A DNA stretch of 38,369 nt, taken from an uncultured Acidimicrobiaceae bacterium (lineage in GTDB: Bacteria > Actinomycetota > Acidimicrobiia > Acidimicrobiales > RAAP-2). Positions within the stretch are counted from its first letter, which is position 1; each line of letters starts with the position of its first letter. The notes below the pieces were generated by a model. The model worked only from the letters and a program-made list of their open reading frames with translations, was not told the DNA's origin and did not search any database. Made by a program: the position numbers and the translations under genes. The DNA lies in contig CALGFJ010000042.1 of NCBI GenBank assembly GCA_937881055.1, positions 1 through 38,369 of the forward strand, in the 5' to 3' direction. This document shows positions 11,986 to 21,913 of this stretch, piece after piece.

Positions 11986-12431
11986 CCCACCGGATGCTCG
12001 TCACCGTGGACGACACGACCGAGAGTCTCTGCGCGGCGGCGGCGGCGGCGCGCCTCGGTGTCGACTTGAACGCGGAGGTGCGAGTGCTTACCGTGATCGA
12101 AGAGGACCTAGTCGGCGAGGAACTCGAACGCGCGACCGGTCCTCAATCGCTCGAGCGTCGGCGCCAGGCGGCAACCAACCTGCTCGAGTTCGTTCGTCGC
12201 CGGATCTGCGCCGAGGGTGTCGAACCTTCCAGGGTGGAGGTGAAGCAGGCCTTGGGCGAGCCCTTCCACTTGATCCTCGATGAAGCGCGGTCCTGGCCCG
12301 CCGACATGATCGTCATGGCCGTCTCGGACGAACGCCGGGTCCGCTCGAACTACGTCGGCAGCGTGACCGAACAGGTCATCGAATTCTCCACCTGCCCGGT
12401 CCTCGTCGTGCCCGCCTCGCCGCGGTCGTGA
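11982..12431 (+). CDS. Universal stress protein (UspA family)
   Basis: MLVTVDDTTESLCAAAAAARLGVDLNAEVRVLTVIEE ... DMIVMAVSDERRVRSNYVGSVTEQVIEFSTCPVLVVP; ATGA overlap with subunit D. Confidence 0.88.
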   Translation: MTHRMLVTVDDTTESLCAAAAAARLGVDLNAEVRVLTVIEEDLVGEELERATGPQSLERRRQAATNLLEFVRRRICAEGVEPSRVEVKQALGEPFHLILDEARSWPADMIVMAVSDERRVRSNYVGSVTEQVIEFSTCPVLVVPASPRS

Positions 12432-12455
12432 AACCTGCAGGGCGAGTTCATGACG

Positions 12456-13844
12456 CTAGAGGCCCGAAGGGTAGGTCTCCGAAGGTTCGCCCGCGTCCCA
12501 AAGTGGTGTTAATTCAAGAGGCTCCAGGGCCCGCGAGTGATCGATGTGGATCACGGCATCAAACTGTCCAATCAGGCTGGCCTCGAAGTAGTGGCTCTGT
12601 AGCTCGGATTCGGGTCTATAGATGACGCCGATCGCTCGTTCCAAACGGGTGCGCGCTAATTCCTCGTCGGTGGTGAGATCGCAAGTAGGCAGCCAAAATT
12701 GATGAATGCCCGCCGCGTGAAACATTGCTTCGTGGCTGTCCGGGCGAGCCGAGCGAACACGTTTGCGTTCGGTCGGACCGCCCCAATCGGAAGCGGCGGT
12801 TACGTGGCCGCTATTGGTACTGAATCCAATGAGCATCGCGTTGTCGCCGTATCGCTCGCGAGCCAGCTGGCCAATGTTGAGTTCACCTCGAGCACCCATT
12901 GAAGTTGCCCGGGCATCACCCACGTGCGAGTTGTGCGCCCACACGACCACCTTGGCGGGCGCCGACCGGTGGTTCAGATGCTCGACCAAGTCATCGAGGG
13001 TACTCGCCATGTGCGAGTCGCGAAGGTTCCATGACGAGACGTTGGCTCGATACATGAGACGGTAGTACTCCTCGGCGTCGTGAACGAGCCGCGCATTCTG
13101 CTCGGCGTAAAATTGCTCGTCCTCGTTGGCGATGCCGTCACGCAGAACATATTCGTCTGATCTGCTGCGAAGTTCGAGCAGTTGCGCGATGACCGCGTCC
13201 TCGCACGGGTCGGCGACTCCGGTCGCCAAGGCGTACCCGTACTCCTGGCCATCGGCGCCGACGTGGTCGAAACACGAATATCGTTCGCGAGCACGCCGCG
13301 CCTCCCCGGGATCGACGTCCTCGAGGTACTCGACGACTGCTTCGATCGAGGCGCGCAGGCTATAGAGGTCGAGGCCATAAAAGCGAACCTTCGCCGTTGG
13401 GTTCGACTTCGCTTCGTTGCTCGCCCTGAGCCATTGGACGAACGTCAGCACGTCGCGGTTTCTCCACATCCATGTTGGGAACCGACGAAAGCCCCCCAAC
13501 GAAGTATTGGCGTCGGTATCGTGGGAGGCATCCAGGATGTATCGGTTGACCCGGTAGGCGTCGGGCCAGTCACCTTCGATCGCCACCACATTGAACCCGC
13601 GCTCGTCAATGAGTCGACGCGTGATGCGAGCACGCTCCCGGTAGAACTCGTGTGTTCCATGGGATGCTTCGCCAATGAACACGAGTTGACGTCCATCGAT
13701 GAGCGTAAGAAGCTCGTCGTAGTCGTCAACGGCTCCGCTAACGGGGCGAGCCAGTTGGTTGAGTGCCTTCGTAGACTCACTGCTCAATGGTTCAGACCGC
13801 ACGCCTCCAACATCACTCGAAGGCGAGGGGCCCACCAGGGCCAT
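12456..13844 (-). CDS. Erythromycin esterase-like family protein
   Basis: LVFIGEASHGTHEFYRERARITRRLIDERGFNVVAIEGDWPDAYRVNRYI ... VVVWAHNSHVGDARATSMG. Confidence 0.92.
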   Translation of the reverse strand: MALVGPSPSSDVGGVRSEPLSSESTKALNQLARPVSGAVDDYDELLTLIDGRQLVFIGEASHGTHEFYRERARITRRLIDERGFNVVAIEGDWPDAYRVNRYILDASHDTDANTSLGGFRRFPTWMWRNRDVLTFVQWLRASNEAKSNPTAKVRFYGLDLYSLRASIEAVVEYLEDVDPGEARRARERYSCFDHVGADGQEYGYALATGVADPCEDAVIAQLLELRSRSDEYVLRDGIANEDEQFYAEQNARLVHDAEEYYRLMYRANVSSWNLRDSHMASTLDDLVEHLNHRSAPAKVVVWAHNSHVGDARATSMGARGELNIGQLARERYGDNAMLIGFSTNSGHVTAASDWGGPTERKRVRSARPDSHEAMFHAAGIHQFWLPTCDLTTDEELARTRLERAIGVIYRPESELQSHYFEASLIGQFDAVIHIDHSRALEPLELTPLWDAGEPSETYPSGL

Positions 13845-14007
13845 TGGTCATAACATCACTCGCCGCGCAGTAGGACTTGTCGCGCGACCCGTGAGGCCAT
13901 GCACTAACTCCGCGAGGGAGGCATGATGGCGTCAAGCTGTCCGAGGCGGCCGGCCGTAGCTCGCGACCGGCGCGTCCGAGGCGGGATCTCTAATGCCAAA
14001 GCCGGGG

Positions 14008-14207
14008 CCGACGCGAACCCGCACGCGAACCGTAGCTATCCGTTCTTGAAACTCGCCGAGCAGATTGCGAACTGCTAGGTCCGAATGGGCCTCATTGTAG
14101 GCCTCATATTTCCCCAACACGGCGCGACGAGACCGACACAGGACAACACGATTCCTCGAAAACAATCGACATTCGCGACGAGACCGTCACACGGCAACCG
14201 TTTGAAA
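14008..14207 (+). promoter_or_regulatory. Island right-end / att arm region C
   Basis: Homologous to 714-913; motifs at 14127-14147 and 14178-14198. Confidence 0.75.
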
Positions 14208-14254
14208 GTTCCTTTTGATCCCAAGGTGCAGGGATCGAGACCCGGGCGGCCCAC
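14208..14254 (+). repeat. Attachment-site core copy C
   Basis: gttccttttgatcccaaggtgcagggatcgagacccgggcggcccac; 2 mismatches to copies A/B. Confidence 0.88.
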
Positions 14255-14710
14255 TGTTATTTGTGTTCTGTTAGTAGGTGAATGCTCACGATCGTCGATT
14301 ACAACGGTCGCCGTTGCTCTGAAGGAAGTCGTAGTGTTTTTGTCTTCGATTCGATGGCTCAGCGACATCGATTCGTCGTGGTGAATGAGGTCGCGCATCA
14401 CTGTACGCCCCATTTCAGGCTTCCAACATTCGCAACCCGTCGATTGTCTGGCTGACGATTGAAAACCCTGTCTCAGAAATGGATCAGTCTCCCGTTATCA
14501 CGGCCTGATTCAAACTGGGTGCACGCCGCGATGACGTCATCACCCAACTCGAGAGCGAAGTTGGCGGTGATATCTCGACCAGCAAACGATTCCCGGGAAC
14601 GCTCTCCGATTGACCACCCGGTGGGGTCGAAGAGAGCCTGGATGTGACGATTGGGTCACCATTCGTGACGTTATGGATCGGGCACGTCGCGTGGTTACTC
14701 TTGAGAACAG

Positions 14711-17362
14711 ATGAAGGAGAAGCAATCCCAGCCGGCGTCATTCCCCGCCCTCGAGCTGACCGAGGCCGCCACTCTGGCCCCGCTCGAAGTGCTTTCACGC
14801 CTCGCCAGCAGTTCGGAGGGACTGAGCGGTACTGAGGTCGATCAACGTGTCCGCGAATTCGGTGCGAACGTGCTTGCGGTCCACCGCGTGAGGGCGAGCG
14901 TCATCCTGTGGCGCCAGCTGAAGAATCCGATCCTGATCCTCCTGCTCGGCGCCGCGCTGGTTTCGGGCCTCACCGGCGGGGGGACCAATGCGATCATCAT
15001 CGCCGTGATCGTCCTATTAAGTGTCGGGCTCGGGTTCGTCAACGAGTTTCGCGCGGCCGTGGCCATGTCGACGCTCCGCTCCAAGATCAGTCAGAACGCC
15101 ACCGTGCATCGTGACGGCACTATCGTGCAGATACCGGTCACCGAACTAGTGCCGGGCGATATCGTCACGCTCAACCTGGGCACGCTGGTCCCGGCCGACG
15201 TGCGACTACTGAGTGTCGATGAGCTCGAGTGTGACGAAGCAGTCCTGACCGGTGAGTCGATGCCAGCGCCAAAATCCGAGATCGCCGTCACCGAACCTGA
15301 TGTATCGAGCCTCTCAGACTGCGCATACATGGGAACCATCGTCCACCAGGGATCGGCCCTCGCCGTCGTCGTCCAGACAGGTACCCGCACCGCCTTCGGA
15401 CGGATCGCCACGGGAGTCACCGACTACCAGGGCCAGAGCGCCTTCGAGGTCGGCTTGACTAGATTCTCGCGTTTCCTCTTCCTCGTTGCTGCACTGCTGA
15501 CGATCTTCATCTTCGCCGTGAACATCATCCTGTCACGGCCGCTGATCGAGGCCCTCCTCTTCTCGCTCGCCATCGCCGTGGGCATCGCACCTGAGATGAT
15601 GCCCGCCATCGTGACGGTGAGCCTCTCGTCGGGATCGCGCGCACTCGCCGCGAAGAAGGTCCTGGTGAAGCGGCTCGTGGCGATCGAGGACCTGGGGAAC
15701 ATCGAATTGCTGTTCACGGACAAGACAGGAACCTTGACCGAAGGCGTGATCACGTTCGAGCGAACCTTGAACGTAGACGGAGAGGACGCCGATCGGCCGT
15801 TGCTGCTGGGACTGATGTGCAATGAGTCGACGATGTCCGAACACGGCCCGGTTGGCGGCAACTCGCTCGACCAAGCCCTCTGGGTCGCGGCCGCTGCTCG
15901 ACATGACGACCTGGTTCACGAGACCTCGACTTTTGAGCGAATCGCCGAATTGCCGTTCGACCACGAGCGCCAGATGTGCTCTGTACTTGTTCGCGGTGCC
16001 GATGGACCCCTCAAGCTCGTGACCAAAGGGGCCCCCGAGGTGGTGCTCGAGCATTGCGTCGACGTCGACGACTCGGTTCGCGCCATCCTCGACGCACTAT
16101 TCGCCGATGGTGAGCGGGTGATCGCCGTGGCGAGTCGAGATCGCGGTGTGGTGATGACCGTGAGCGCGGACGACGAGGTCGAGCTCACGCTGGAGGGTTT
16201 CCTCACCTTCGCCGACAAGCCCAAGAGCGACGCGGGCGCGTCGCTCGGGAAACTCCAACAACTCGGTGTCGAGGTGAAGATCATCACGGGCGACAACGGG
16301 CAAGTGGCGGCCAAGGTGTGTCGTGATATCGGTCTCGCCTGCGCGGGCGTCGTGAGCGGCACCGATGTGCAGGCCATGAGCGACGACGAGCTCGAGGCGG
16401 CGATACCCACGACGACCGTCTTTGCCCGCATCGGCCCGGACCAGAAGTCACGAATCATCAAGGTGGCACGACGCACCGGACGAGACGTCGCCTTCCTGGG
16501 TGATGGCGTCAACGACGCCGTCGCTCTGCATCACGCGGACGTCGGCATCTCAGTCGACTCGGGAACCGACGTCGCCAAGGACGCCGCTGACGTCGTGCTA
16601 CTGGACAAGGACCTCGGCGTCTTGGCAGAAGGCGTGATGGAGGGCCGACGGATCTTCGCCAACACGATGAAGTACGTCCTGATGGCCACGTCGTCGAACT
16701 TCGGCAACATGTTCAGTGCCGCCGGAGCCTCGGCGTTCCTCTCCTTCCTCCCGATGCTGCCCTCGCAGATTCTGCTCAACAACCTGCTGTACAACGCAGG
16801 ACAGCTCGCGATACCCACCGACCGCGTCGACGTGGAGGCTCTTGCGCGACCCGCAGCCTGGGACATGCGCTACATCCGTCGCTTCATGTCGGTCTTCGGC
16901 CCGATTAGTTCGATCTTCGACTTCATCACCTTCTACGTGATGCTCTCGCTGCTTCACGCCGGCCACGTGGAGTTCCGCACCGGATGGTTCGTCGAATCCA
17001 TCGCTACCCAGACCTTGGTGGTCTACGTCATCCGTACCCGTCGAGTGCCGTTCTTCAAGAGTCGTCCGAGCGTGGCCATGATTCTTGTGCCGACCGGTGC
17101 GGCGCTCGTGGGCGCCCTGCTCCCCTACACGGGGTTGGCCCACCTCTTCGGCTTCTCCGTGTTGCCTACGAAGTTCTTCCTCCTCTTGTTCGGCATGGTC
17201 GTCGTGTACCTCGTGCTGGTCGAAGTTGCCAAGCACTGGTTCTTCCAATCCCAATCGCCGCATCTCGCGGTCACCGCCACCACTCACTCCCAGCGTCTCA
17301 ATCGTCGGATCATGAAGCGAGCGTCCCGATTCGTCCGCCACGAGGGCCCGTCGCTGCGCTGA
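14711..17362 (+). CDS. P-type cation-transporting ATPase, MgtA/MgtB-like
   Basis: DKTGTLTEG; AIAVGIAPEMMPAIVTVSLSSGSRALAAKKVLVKRLVAIEDLGNIELLFTDKTGTLT resembles P3B Mg2+ ATPases; FLGDGVNDAVALHHADVGISVDSGTDVAKDAADVVLLD. Confidence 0.92.
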   Translation: MKEKQSQPASFPALELTEAATLAPLEVLSRLASSSEGLSGTEVDQRVREFGANVLAVHRVRASVILWRQLKNPILILLLGAALVSGLTGGGTNAIIIAVIVLLSVGLGFVNEFRAAVAMSTLRSKISQNATVHRDGTIVQIPVTELVPGDIVTLNLGTLVPADVRLLSVDELECDEAVLTGESMPAPKSEIAVTEPDVSSLSDCAYMGTIVHQGSALAVVVQTGTRTAFGRIATGVTDYQGQSAFEVGLTRFSRFLFLVAALLTIFIFAVNIILSRPLIEALLFSLAIAVGIAPEMMPAIVTVSLSSGSRALAAKKVLVKRLVAIEDLGNIELLFTDKTGTLTEGVITFERTLNVDGEDADRPLLLGLMCNESTMSEHGPVGGNSLDQALWVAAAARHDDLVHETSTFERIAELPFDHERQMCSVLVRGADGPLKLVTKGAPEVVLEHCVDVDDSVRAILDALFADGERVIAVASRDRGVVMTVSADDEVELTLEGFLTFADKPKSDAGASLGKLQQLGVEVKIITGDNGQVAAKVCRDIGLACAGVVSGTDVQAMSDDELEAAIPTTTVFARIGPDQKSRIIKVARRTGRDVAFLGDGVNDAVALHHADVGISVDSGTDVAKDAADVVLLDKDLGVLAEGVMEGRRIFANTMKYVLMATSSNFGNMFSAAGASAFLSFLPMLPSQILLNNLLYNAGQLAIPTDRVDVEALARPAAWDMRYIRRFMSVFGPISSIFDFITFYVMLSLLHAGHVEFRTGWFVESIATQTLVVYVIRTRRVPFFKSRPSVAMILVPTGAALVGALLPYTGLAHLFGFSVLPTKFFLLLFGMVVVYLVLVEVAKHWFFQSQSPHLAVTATTHSQRLNRRIMKRASRFVRHEGPSLR

Positions 17363-17803
17363 GTGCGCGTCACGGCACGCACTCCGTTACTGGATGGGCC
17401 AGACCGTTCACGGGGTCAACGGAGAGGTGATCCTTTCCCCATAATGACGAGCGACAATGCCGTCTCGGAAATGAGATTGTCGGTTCTGCTGTCGATTGAG
17501 TTGACAGTTTGACGAGCGAAACGTCAGCGGCCCCGTTCATCTCGCGTGTGAACGGCGTGTCACCCGTCGCTCACATGTCGGTCACCGCATTGATGAGCGT
17601 AGGTAGCGTTGTCGCCGGACCCGAAGAGACGTCACGACAAGCGCAATAGATTGGGTTTCAATGACGAACTATTCTTCCTGCTTTGAGATGGCGCCAGAAG
17701 GCTCGTGTCGTGGTCCGCGTAGGTCGGAGTCCGGTTCTCTTCTCTCGACGTCGAACTTTTCGGCGCATGCTCATCGAACACGCCGGGACTTCTCGGGACA
17801 ATC

Positions 17804-19648
17804 GTGGTGTCCAACGAGGGCGGCTCAGTGACGACGGACGACTCCGCGTCCATTCGCGAACTCGCCGAACAACTGGAGGTACTCCGTGTGGAGATGCGCC
17901 AGCGTTACGTCGATGCGGCCGACGCTCTCCAACGGGTCCTTCCTTCCCACCGGCTCAGCGCCGCAAACCTGATTGACTACCTGACTCTTCGCCACTTCGA
18001 GCTGCGCGAGATCCAAGAGTCGCTCTCGCAACTCGGCCTGTCCTCCCTTGGTCGGGCCGAAGAGCACGTCATCACGACGCTCGAGCGTGTGATCGACAAC
18101 CTTCACGTCCTCGCCGGGGACAAACACGGACGACGGACCGAATCGGCGGTCAGCTTCCCGGAGGGTCAGCGGATCCTAGCGGCGAACAGCTTGGCTCTGC
18201 TTGGCCCAAATCGGCCCGGCCGGCCGGCTCGGATCCTCGTCACCATGCCAACCGAGGCCGCCACCGACTACGGACTCGTTGCCGACCTCGTGGCTCGTGG
18301 TATGGACTGCGCACGAATCAATTGTGCACACGACAATCCCGATCAATGGCGCAGCATGGCCGAGAACGTCCGCCGGGCCGCCGAAGCGTTTGGACGTACT
18401 TGTCGTGTGCTCATGGACCTACCTGGACCCAAGCTGCGAACGGGTCCTATCCAGCCCGGGCCCCGAGTGATCCGATTGCGCCCCAAACGTGATCAGATGG
18501 GTCGGCTCATCGCGCCGGCAACAGCCGTGTTCCACTCCGATGATCCCGCGCAGCGGGCGACGTCGCTCGAGCTCGAGGGTGCGACCTTCATCCCCGTCGA
18601 CCACGAATGGCTCACGCTGCTTCACCCCGAGGACCGTGTGACGTTGAACGATACTCGCGATGCCCACCGCGTGGCCACTGTCAAGGGTGTGACCGACACC
18701 CACGCGACGGTTGAGTTCGCGGACACGACTTATGTCGCGACCGGGATTCGACTCATCGCACCGGGAGGCCGCGAGACACGCGTGGGACGGCTTCCGGCCC
18801 TTGAGCAGAGCATCGTCCTTCATCCCGGCGACGTGCTCACCCTCACTCAAGACCTCTCGCCAGTCGATCCTCGCGAGCTGCGCATTGGTTGCACTCTCCC
18901 CGACGCGCTAGCGGCAGCTCGCACCGGTCAGCGAGTACTCTTCGACGACGGCAAGATCGGTGGTCTCGTCGTCGACGTGGGTTGCGGAGAGATCGAGGTC
19001 TCGATCGTCAGCGCCGCGCCTCGAGGAACCAAGCTGCGCGCCGAGAAAGGCATCAGCCTGCCCGACACCGACCTCGACGTCGCGGCGCTGAGGTCCGAGG
19101 ACCTGCTTCTCCTGCCCGTCATTGCGGAGTGCGCCGACCTGGTGGGTCTTTCTTTCGCTCAACGCGCCGACGATATAACCGCACTGCAGGGCCACCTCGA
19201 GGCGATCGGCGGCGCCGGACTCGGCATCGTATTGAAGGTCGAGACGGTCCGTGGATTCAATCGACTGCCGGAGATGCTCCTGGCGGCGATGGCGTCGGAA
19301 CGGGTCGGCGTCATGGTAGCGCGCGGCGACCTCGCCGTCGAGTGCGGATTCGAACGCCTCGCCGAGGTGCAAGAGGAGATTCTGTGGCTTTGTGAGGCGG
19401 CCCATATTCCGACGATCTGGGCGACGCAGGTTCTCGACCAGTTGGCGCGCACCGGTCGGCCATCGCGAGCTGAGATTTCGGATGCATTTATGGCCGGCCG
19501 AGCAGAGTGCGTGATGTTGAACAAGGGACCTCACATCAGTGAGGCGGTCACTGCACTCGATGACATTCTTGGCCGAATGGATAGCTACCAGCACAAGAAG
19601 ACGGCGCTGTTGCGACGACTCACCAGCTGGTCGCAGGCGCCGACGTGA
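17804..19648 (+). CDS. Atypical pyruvate kinase-like protein with N-terminal extension
   Basis: ARILVTMPTEAATDYGLVADLVARGMDCARINCAHDNPDQW ... VLMDLPGPKLRTG ... VARGDLAVECGFERLAEVQEEILWLCEAAHIPTIWATQVLDQLARTGRPSRAEISDAFMAGRAECVMLNKGPH. Confidence 0.88.
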   Translation: MVSNEGGSVTTDDSASIRELAEQLEVLRVEMRQRYVDAADALQRVLPSHRLSAANLIDYLTLRHFELREIQESLSQLGLSSLGRAEEHVITTLERVIDNLHVLAGDKHGRRTESAVSFPEGQRILAANSLALLGPNRPGRPARILVTMPTEAATDYGLVADLVARGMDCARINCAHDNPDQWRSMAENVRRAAEAFGRTCRVLMDLPGPKLRTGPIQPGPRVIRLRPKRDQMGRLIAPATAVFHSDDPAQRATSLELEGATFIPVDHEWLTLLHPEDRVTLNDTRDAHRVATVKGVTDTHATVEFADTTYVATGIRLIAPGGRETRVGRLPALEQSIVLHPGDVLTLTQDLSPVDPRELRIGCTLPDALAAARTGQRVLFDDGKIGGLVVDVGCGEIEVSIVSAAPRGTKLRAEKGISLPDTDLDVAALRSEDLLLLPVIAECADLVGLSFAQRADDITALQGHLEAIGGAGLGIVLKVETVRGFNRLPEMLLAAMASERVGVMVARGDLAVECGFERLAEVQEEILWLCEAAHIPTIWATQVLDQLARTGRPSRAEISDAFMAGRAECVMLNKGPHISEAVTALDDILGRMDSYQHKKTALLRRLTSWSQAPT

Positions 19649-19777
19649 CGCGATGTGGACCGCACAACGAGCACCGCGGCGGTTAGGGCCGGAAATGCTC
19701 GGTCGGTGCATAGTGGACCGATCTATTGGCCACCTATGGAAGAGCATCGAGGACGCTTCCCACGGGGTTCGACTCTT

Positions 19778-21388
19778 TCAGAAGTTCCACAAGGTGAGCG
19801 TGGTGGGCCTTACGGGACTTGGACTTGAACCTGAATCGCGTCGAGAACTTCGGAGAGCAAACTCTCGGAGGTTGCATTCCAAATTGGCGAACGCGCACGA
19901 TGTGGCCGACCTTCTAAGAGTTTCGTTGTGGCTTCGAATGTGAGCCAACGCGATTCTCAATTGCACCGTTCGCTCAGAAATCCCACATTCCATCCCACGG
20001 ACCATTCCGACACCCCCGGACGAATCCGACACCCCCGGACAAGTTTTCTTTGATTCTCGGATGATTCCGACACCACCGGACGAATCCGACCATATGCATC
20101 CCTCTTTTAATCCCAAGGTGCCGGGATCGAGACCCGGGCGGCCCACGAATGTCCTGTTCGCATGCTCGGAATAATTATCGGCTACATCTGATGTAGCCAT
20201 TTGTGTAGCCAAACCTGCGGACACGAGCGGACCAGCAGGCTCGTTCTGGCCATAGAGGACTGAGCGCATGGCTTCGGCAGCCTTGGCCCGCGCCTTCGGC
20301 ATGAGATGACCGTAGACGTCCTTGGTGACTCGAATCGAGGCGTGCCCCATTTGTTCCGACACGACCTCCAAGGGAACTTCCATCGCGATCAAGAGCGACG
20401 CACACGAGTGTCGAAGCTCGTGGATGGACCAGTGACCAAGGCCAGCGCTCTCACAGATCTTCGGCACGGTCTTGCCGAACTGCTCAGGGTCGAGCGGCGT
20501 GCCAATTGTCGAGGTGAAAATCAAGCCCCACTCATTGCTCCACCGCTTGCCCCGAACCAACTCTTCGGCCTCCTGACGCACTCGGTGACGCTCAAGCACC
20601 TCGACGAGAGGCGCCGAAAGATGGAGTGTCCGCCTGCTCCCTACCGTCTTGAGATCGCTGAGATGAATACCACACTTATCCCGGACCAACTGACGACGAA
20701 CCGTCAGGACCACGGCATCCTCGGCGTTGACCACGTCCTTCCACGAGAGCCCCAGGATCTCACCGCGACGAAGCCCCAGTGCCAGGGTCAGCACGTAGGC
20801 CGCTTCCAACCGATTGTCCACTACCGCTTCGAGGAAGATCTGCGCCTGCTTGGGCGTCAATGACCTACCTTCGCGACGATCCATCTTCGGGCCCTCCGCG
20901 ATGGCCGCCACATTGCGAGAAAGCAAACCGTCTTGCTCCGCAAAGCGAAGAGCGCGTCGAAGAGTCGCGCGCGCCATCCGGCGAGTTGCGGGTGAGTAAC
21001 CCTTCGCTTCCAAATCCACGAGCATCTGGCTTACGTCTGACGGTGTGAGCTTGATCAGCCTCACCTTTCCCACCGATGGATTGATATAGACATTCACCGC
21101 CCGGACATAGAGCGCCTCGGTTCGAGTGGTCACGGTACCGGGAATTCGATTCGCGACCCATTCGGCAAGATATCCCTCAACGGTCAGCCGATCCGGTGCG
21201 AGACGAAGCCCCTGCGCCACTGTTGGCTGAACTTCCTGCATCCTTTTTGCGACTTCTGCCCGGGTGCGTCCATTGACTACCTTTCTCGCTCGCTTGCCGC
21301 TGCTCCAACCCAGATCCACCGCACCGATCCACAGCCCGTCGTCGCGCTGGTAGATCGAGCCTTCACCCTTGCCCCGTCGACTACCCAT
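19778..21388 (-). CDS. int: Tyrosine recombinase/integrase (ORF reads through core D; true C-terminus uncertain)
   Basis: ALGLRRGEILGLSW, HELRHSCASLL, HASIRVTKDVYGHL catalytic motifs; C-terminal GRPGLDPGTLGLKEG is the antisense translation of the core. Confidence 0.93.
   Translation of the reverse strand: MGSRRGKGEGSIYQRDDGLWIGAVDLGWSSGKRARKVVNGRTRAEVAKRMQEVQPTVAQGLRLAPDRLTVEGYLAEWVANRIPGTVTTRTEALYVRAVNVYINPSVGKVRLIKLTPSDVSQMLVDLEAKGYSPATRRMARATLRRALRFAEQDGLLSRNVAAIAEGPKMDRREGRSLTPKQAQIFLEAVVDNRLEAAYVLTLALGLRRGEILGLSWKDVVNAEDAVVLTVRRQLVRDKCGIHLSDLKTVGSRRTLHLSAPLVEVLERHRVRQEAEELVRGKRWSNEWGLIFTSTIGTPLDPEQFGKTVPKICESAGLGHWSIHELRHSCASLLIAMEVPLEVVSEQMGHASIRVTKDVYGHLMPKARAKAAEAMRSVLYGQNEPAGPLVSAGLATQMATSDVADNYSEHANRTFVGRPGLDPGTLGLKEGCIWSDSSGGVGIIRESKKTCPGVSDSSGGVGMVRGMECGISERTVQLRIALAHIRSHNETLRRSATSCAFANLECNLREFALRSSRRDSGSSPSPVRPTTLTLWNF
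20005..20091 (+). repeat. 20-bp periodic direct repeats (ttccgacacccccggacgaa), 4.5 units, third degenerate
   Basis: Units at 20005, 20025, (20045), 20065, 20085; end 12 nt before core D. Confidence 0.85.
20104..20146 (+). repeat. Attachment-site core copy D (integrase-proximal)
   Basis: cttttaatcccaaggtgccgggatcgagacccgggcggcccac, 43 nt identical to copies A/B. Confidence 0.92.
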
Positions 21389-21437
21389 CTCTCCCCCTAT
21401 GCCTTGAACCTAGACCGACAGCTCACCTGTGATCCCA

Positions 21438-21641
21438 TTAGCAAATACCTGTCAGATCTTGAACGTAAGTCTCAAGGTCAACACGTCGAATCCGCCGACA
21501 CGCCCCGATCTTCACTGACGCCAGTGTGCCCGCGTAGATAAGTTCGTAGACCGTGGTCCTGCTGATCTGAAGAATCGCCGCAACCTCCTTGACGGTAAAT
21601 AGCAGTTGAGATTCGGCGCCACTCATCTTGGCCCGCACCAT
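21438..21641 (-). CDS. Excisionase / HTH DNA-binding protein
   Basis: LLFTVKEVAAILQISRTTVYELIYAGTLASVKIGACRRIRRVDLETYVQDL. Confidence 0.9.
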   Translation of the reverse strand: MVRAKMSGAESQLLFTVKEVAAILQISRTTVYELIYAGTLASVKIGACRRIRRVDLETYVQDLTGIC

Positions 21642-21913
21642 TCACAGACAGTCGTGAGCCCGCACGACTGTCCGTCCGTGTGGACTGTTTCTGAACCGTG
21701 ACAATCGGCTCCAAGAGAACAGGAAGTTGTTCCATCCTTATGACAGATCTCGACACCGTGACAATGGTCGATTCCGTGCACCACGAGAATGTTATGAGTA
21801 TCGAAGAGTATGGGTTTGAGCAAGTCCTTCACATTCCCACTTTCAAAATACTCAATTCGAACTGATGACTCACTCTTCTTGCCGCGCCTTTTCGCCCGGT
21901 TTCGCTTCGACAT
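21623..21913 (-). CDS. Cys/His-rich small hypothetical protein
   Basis: ATG immediately follows the rep TAG stop; HCHGVEICHKDGTTSCSLGADCHGSETVHTDGQSCGLTTVCEWCG; overlaps xis start. Confidence 0.6.
   Translation of the reverse strand: MSKRNRAKRRGKKSESSVRIEYFESGNVKDLLKPILFDTHNILVVHGIDHCHGVEICHKDGTTSCSLGADCHGSETVHTDGQSCGLTTVCEWCGPR

Noticed and set aside
17785-17815. DosR-box-like half sites (gggacttctcgggacaa) upstream of the pyruvate kinase-like gene
   Set aside because: Only half-site similarity and not recurring upstream of the other cargo genes.
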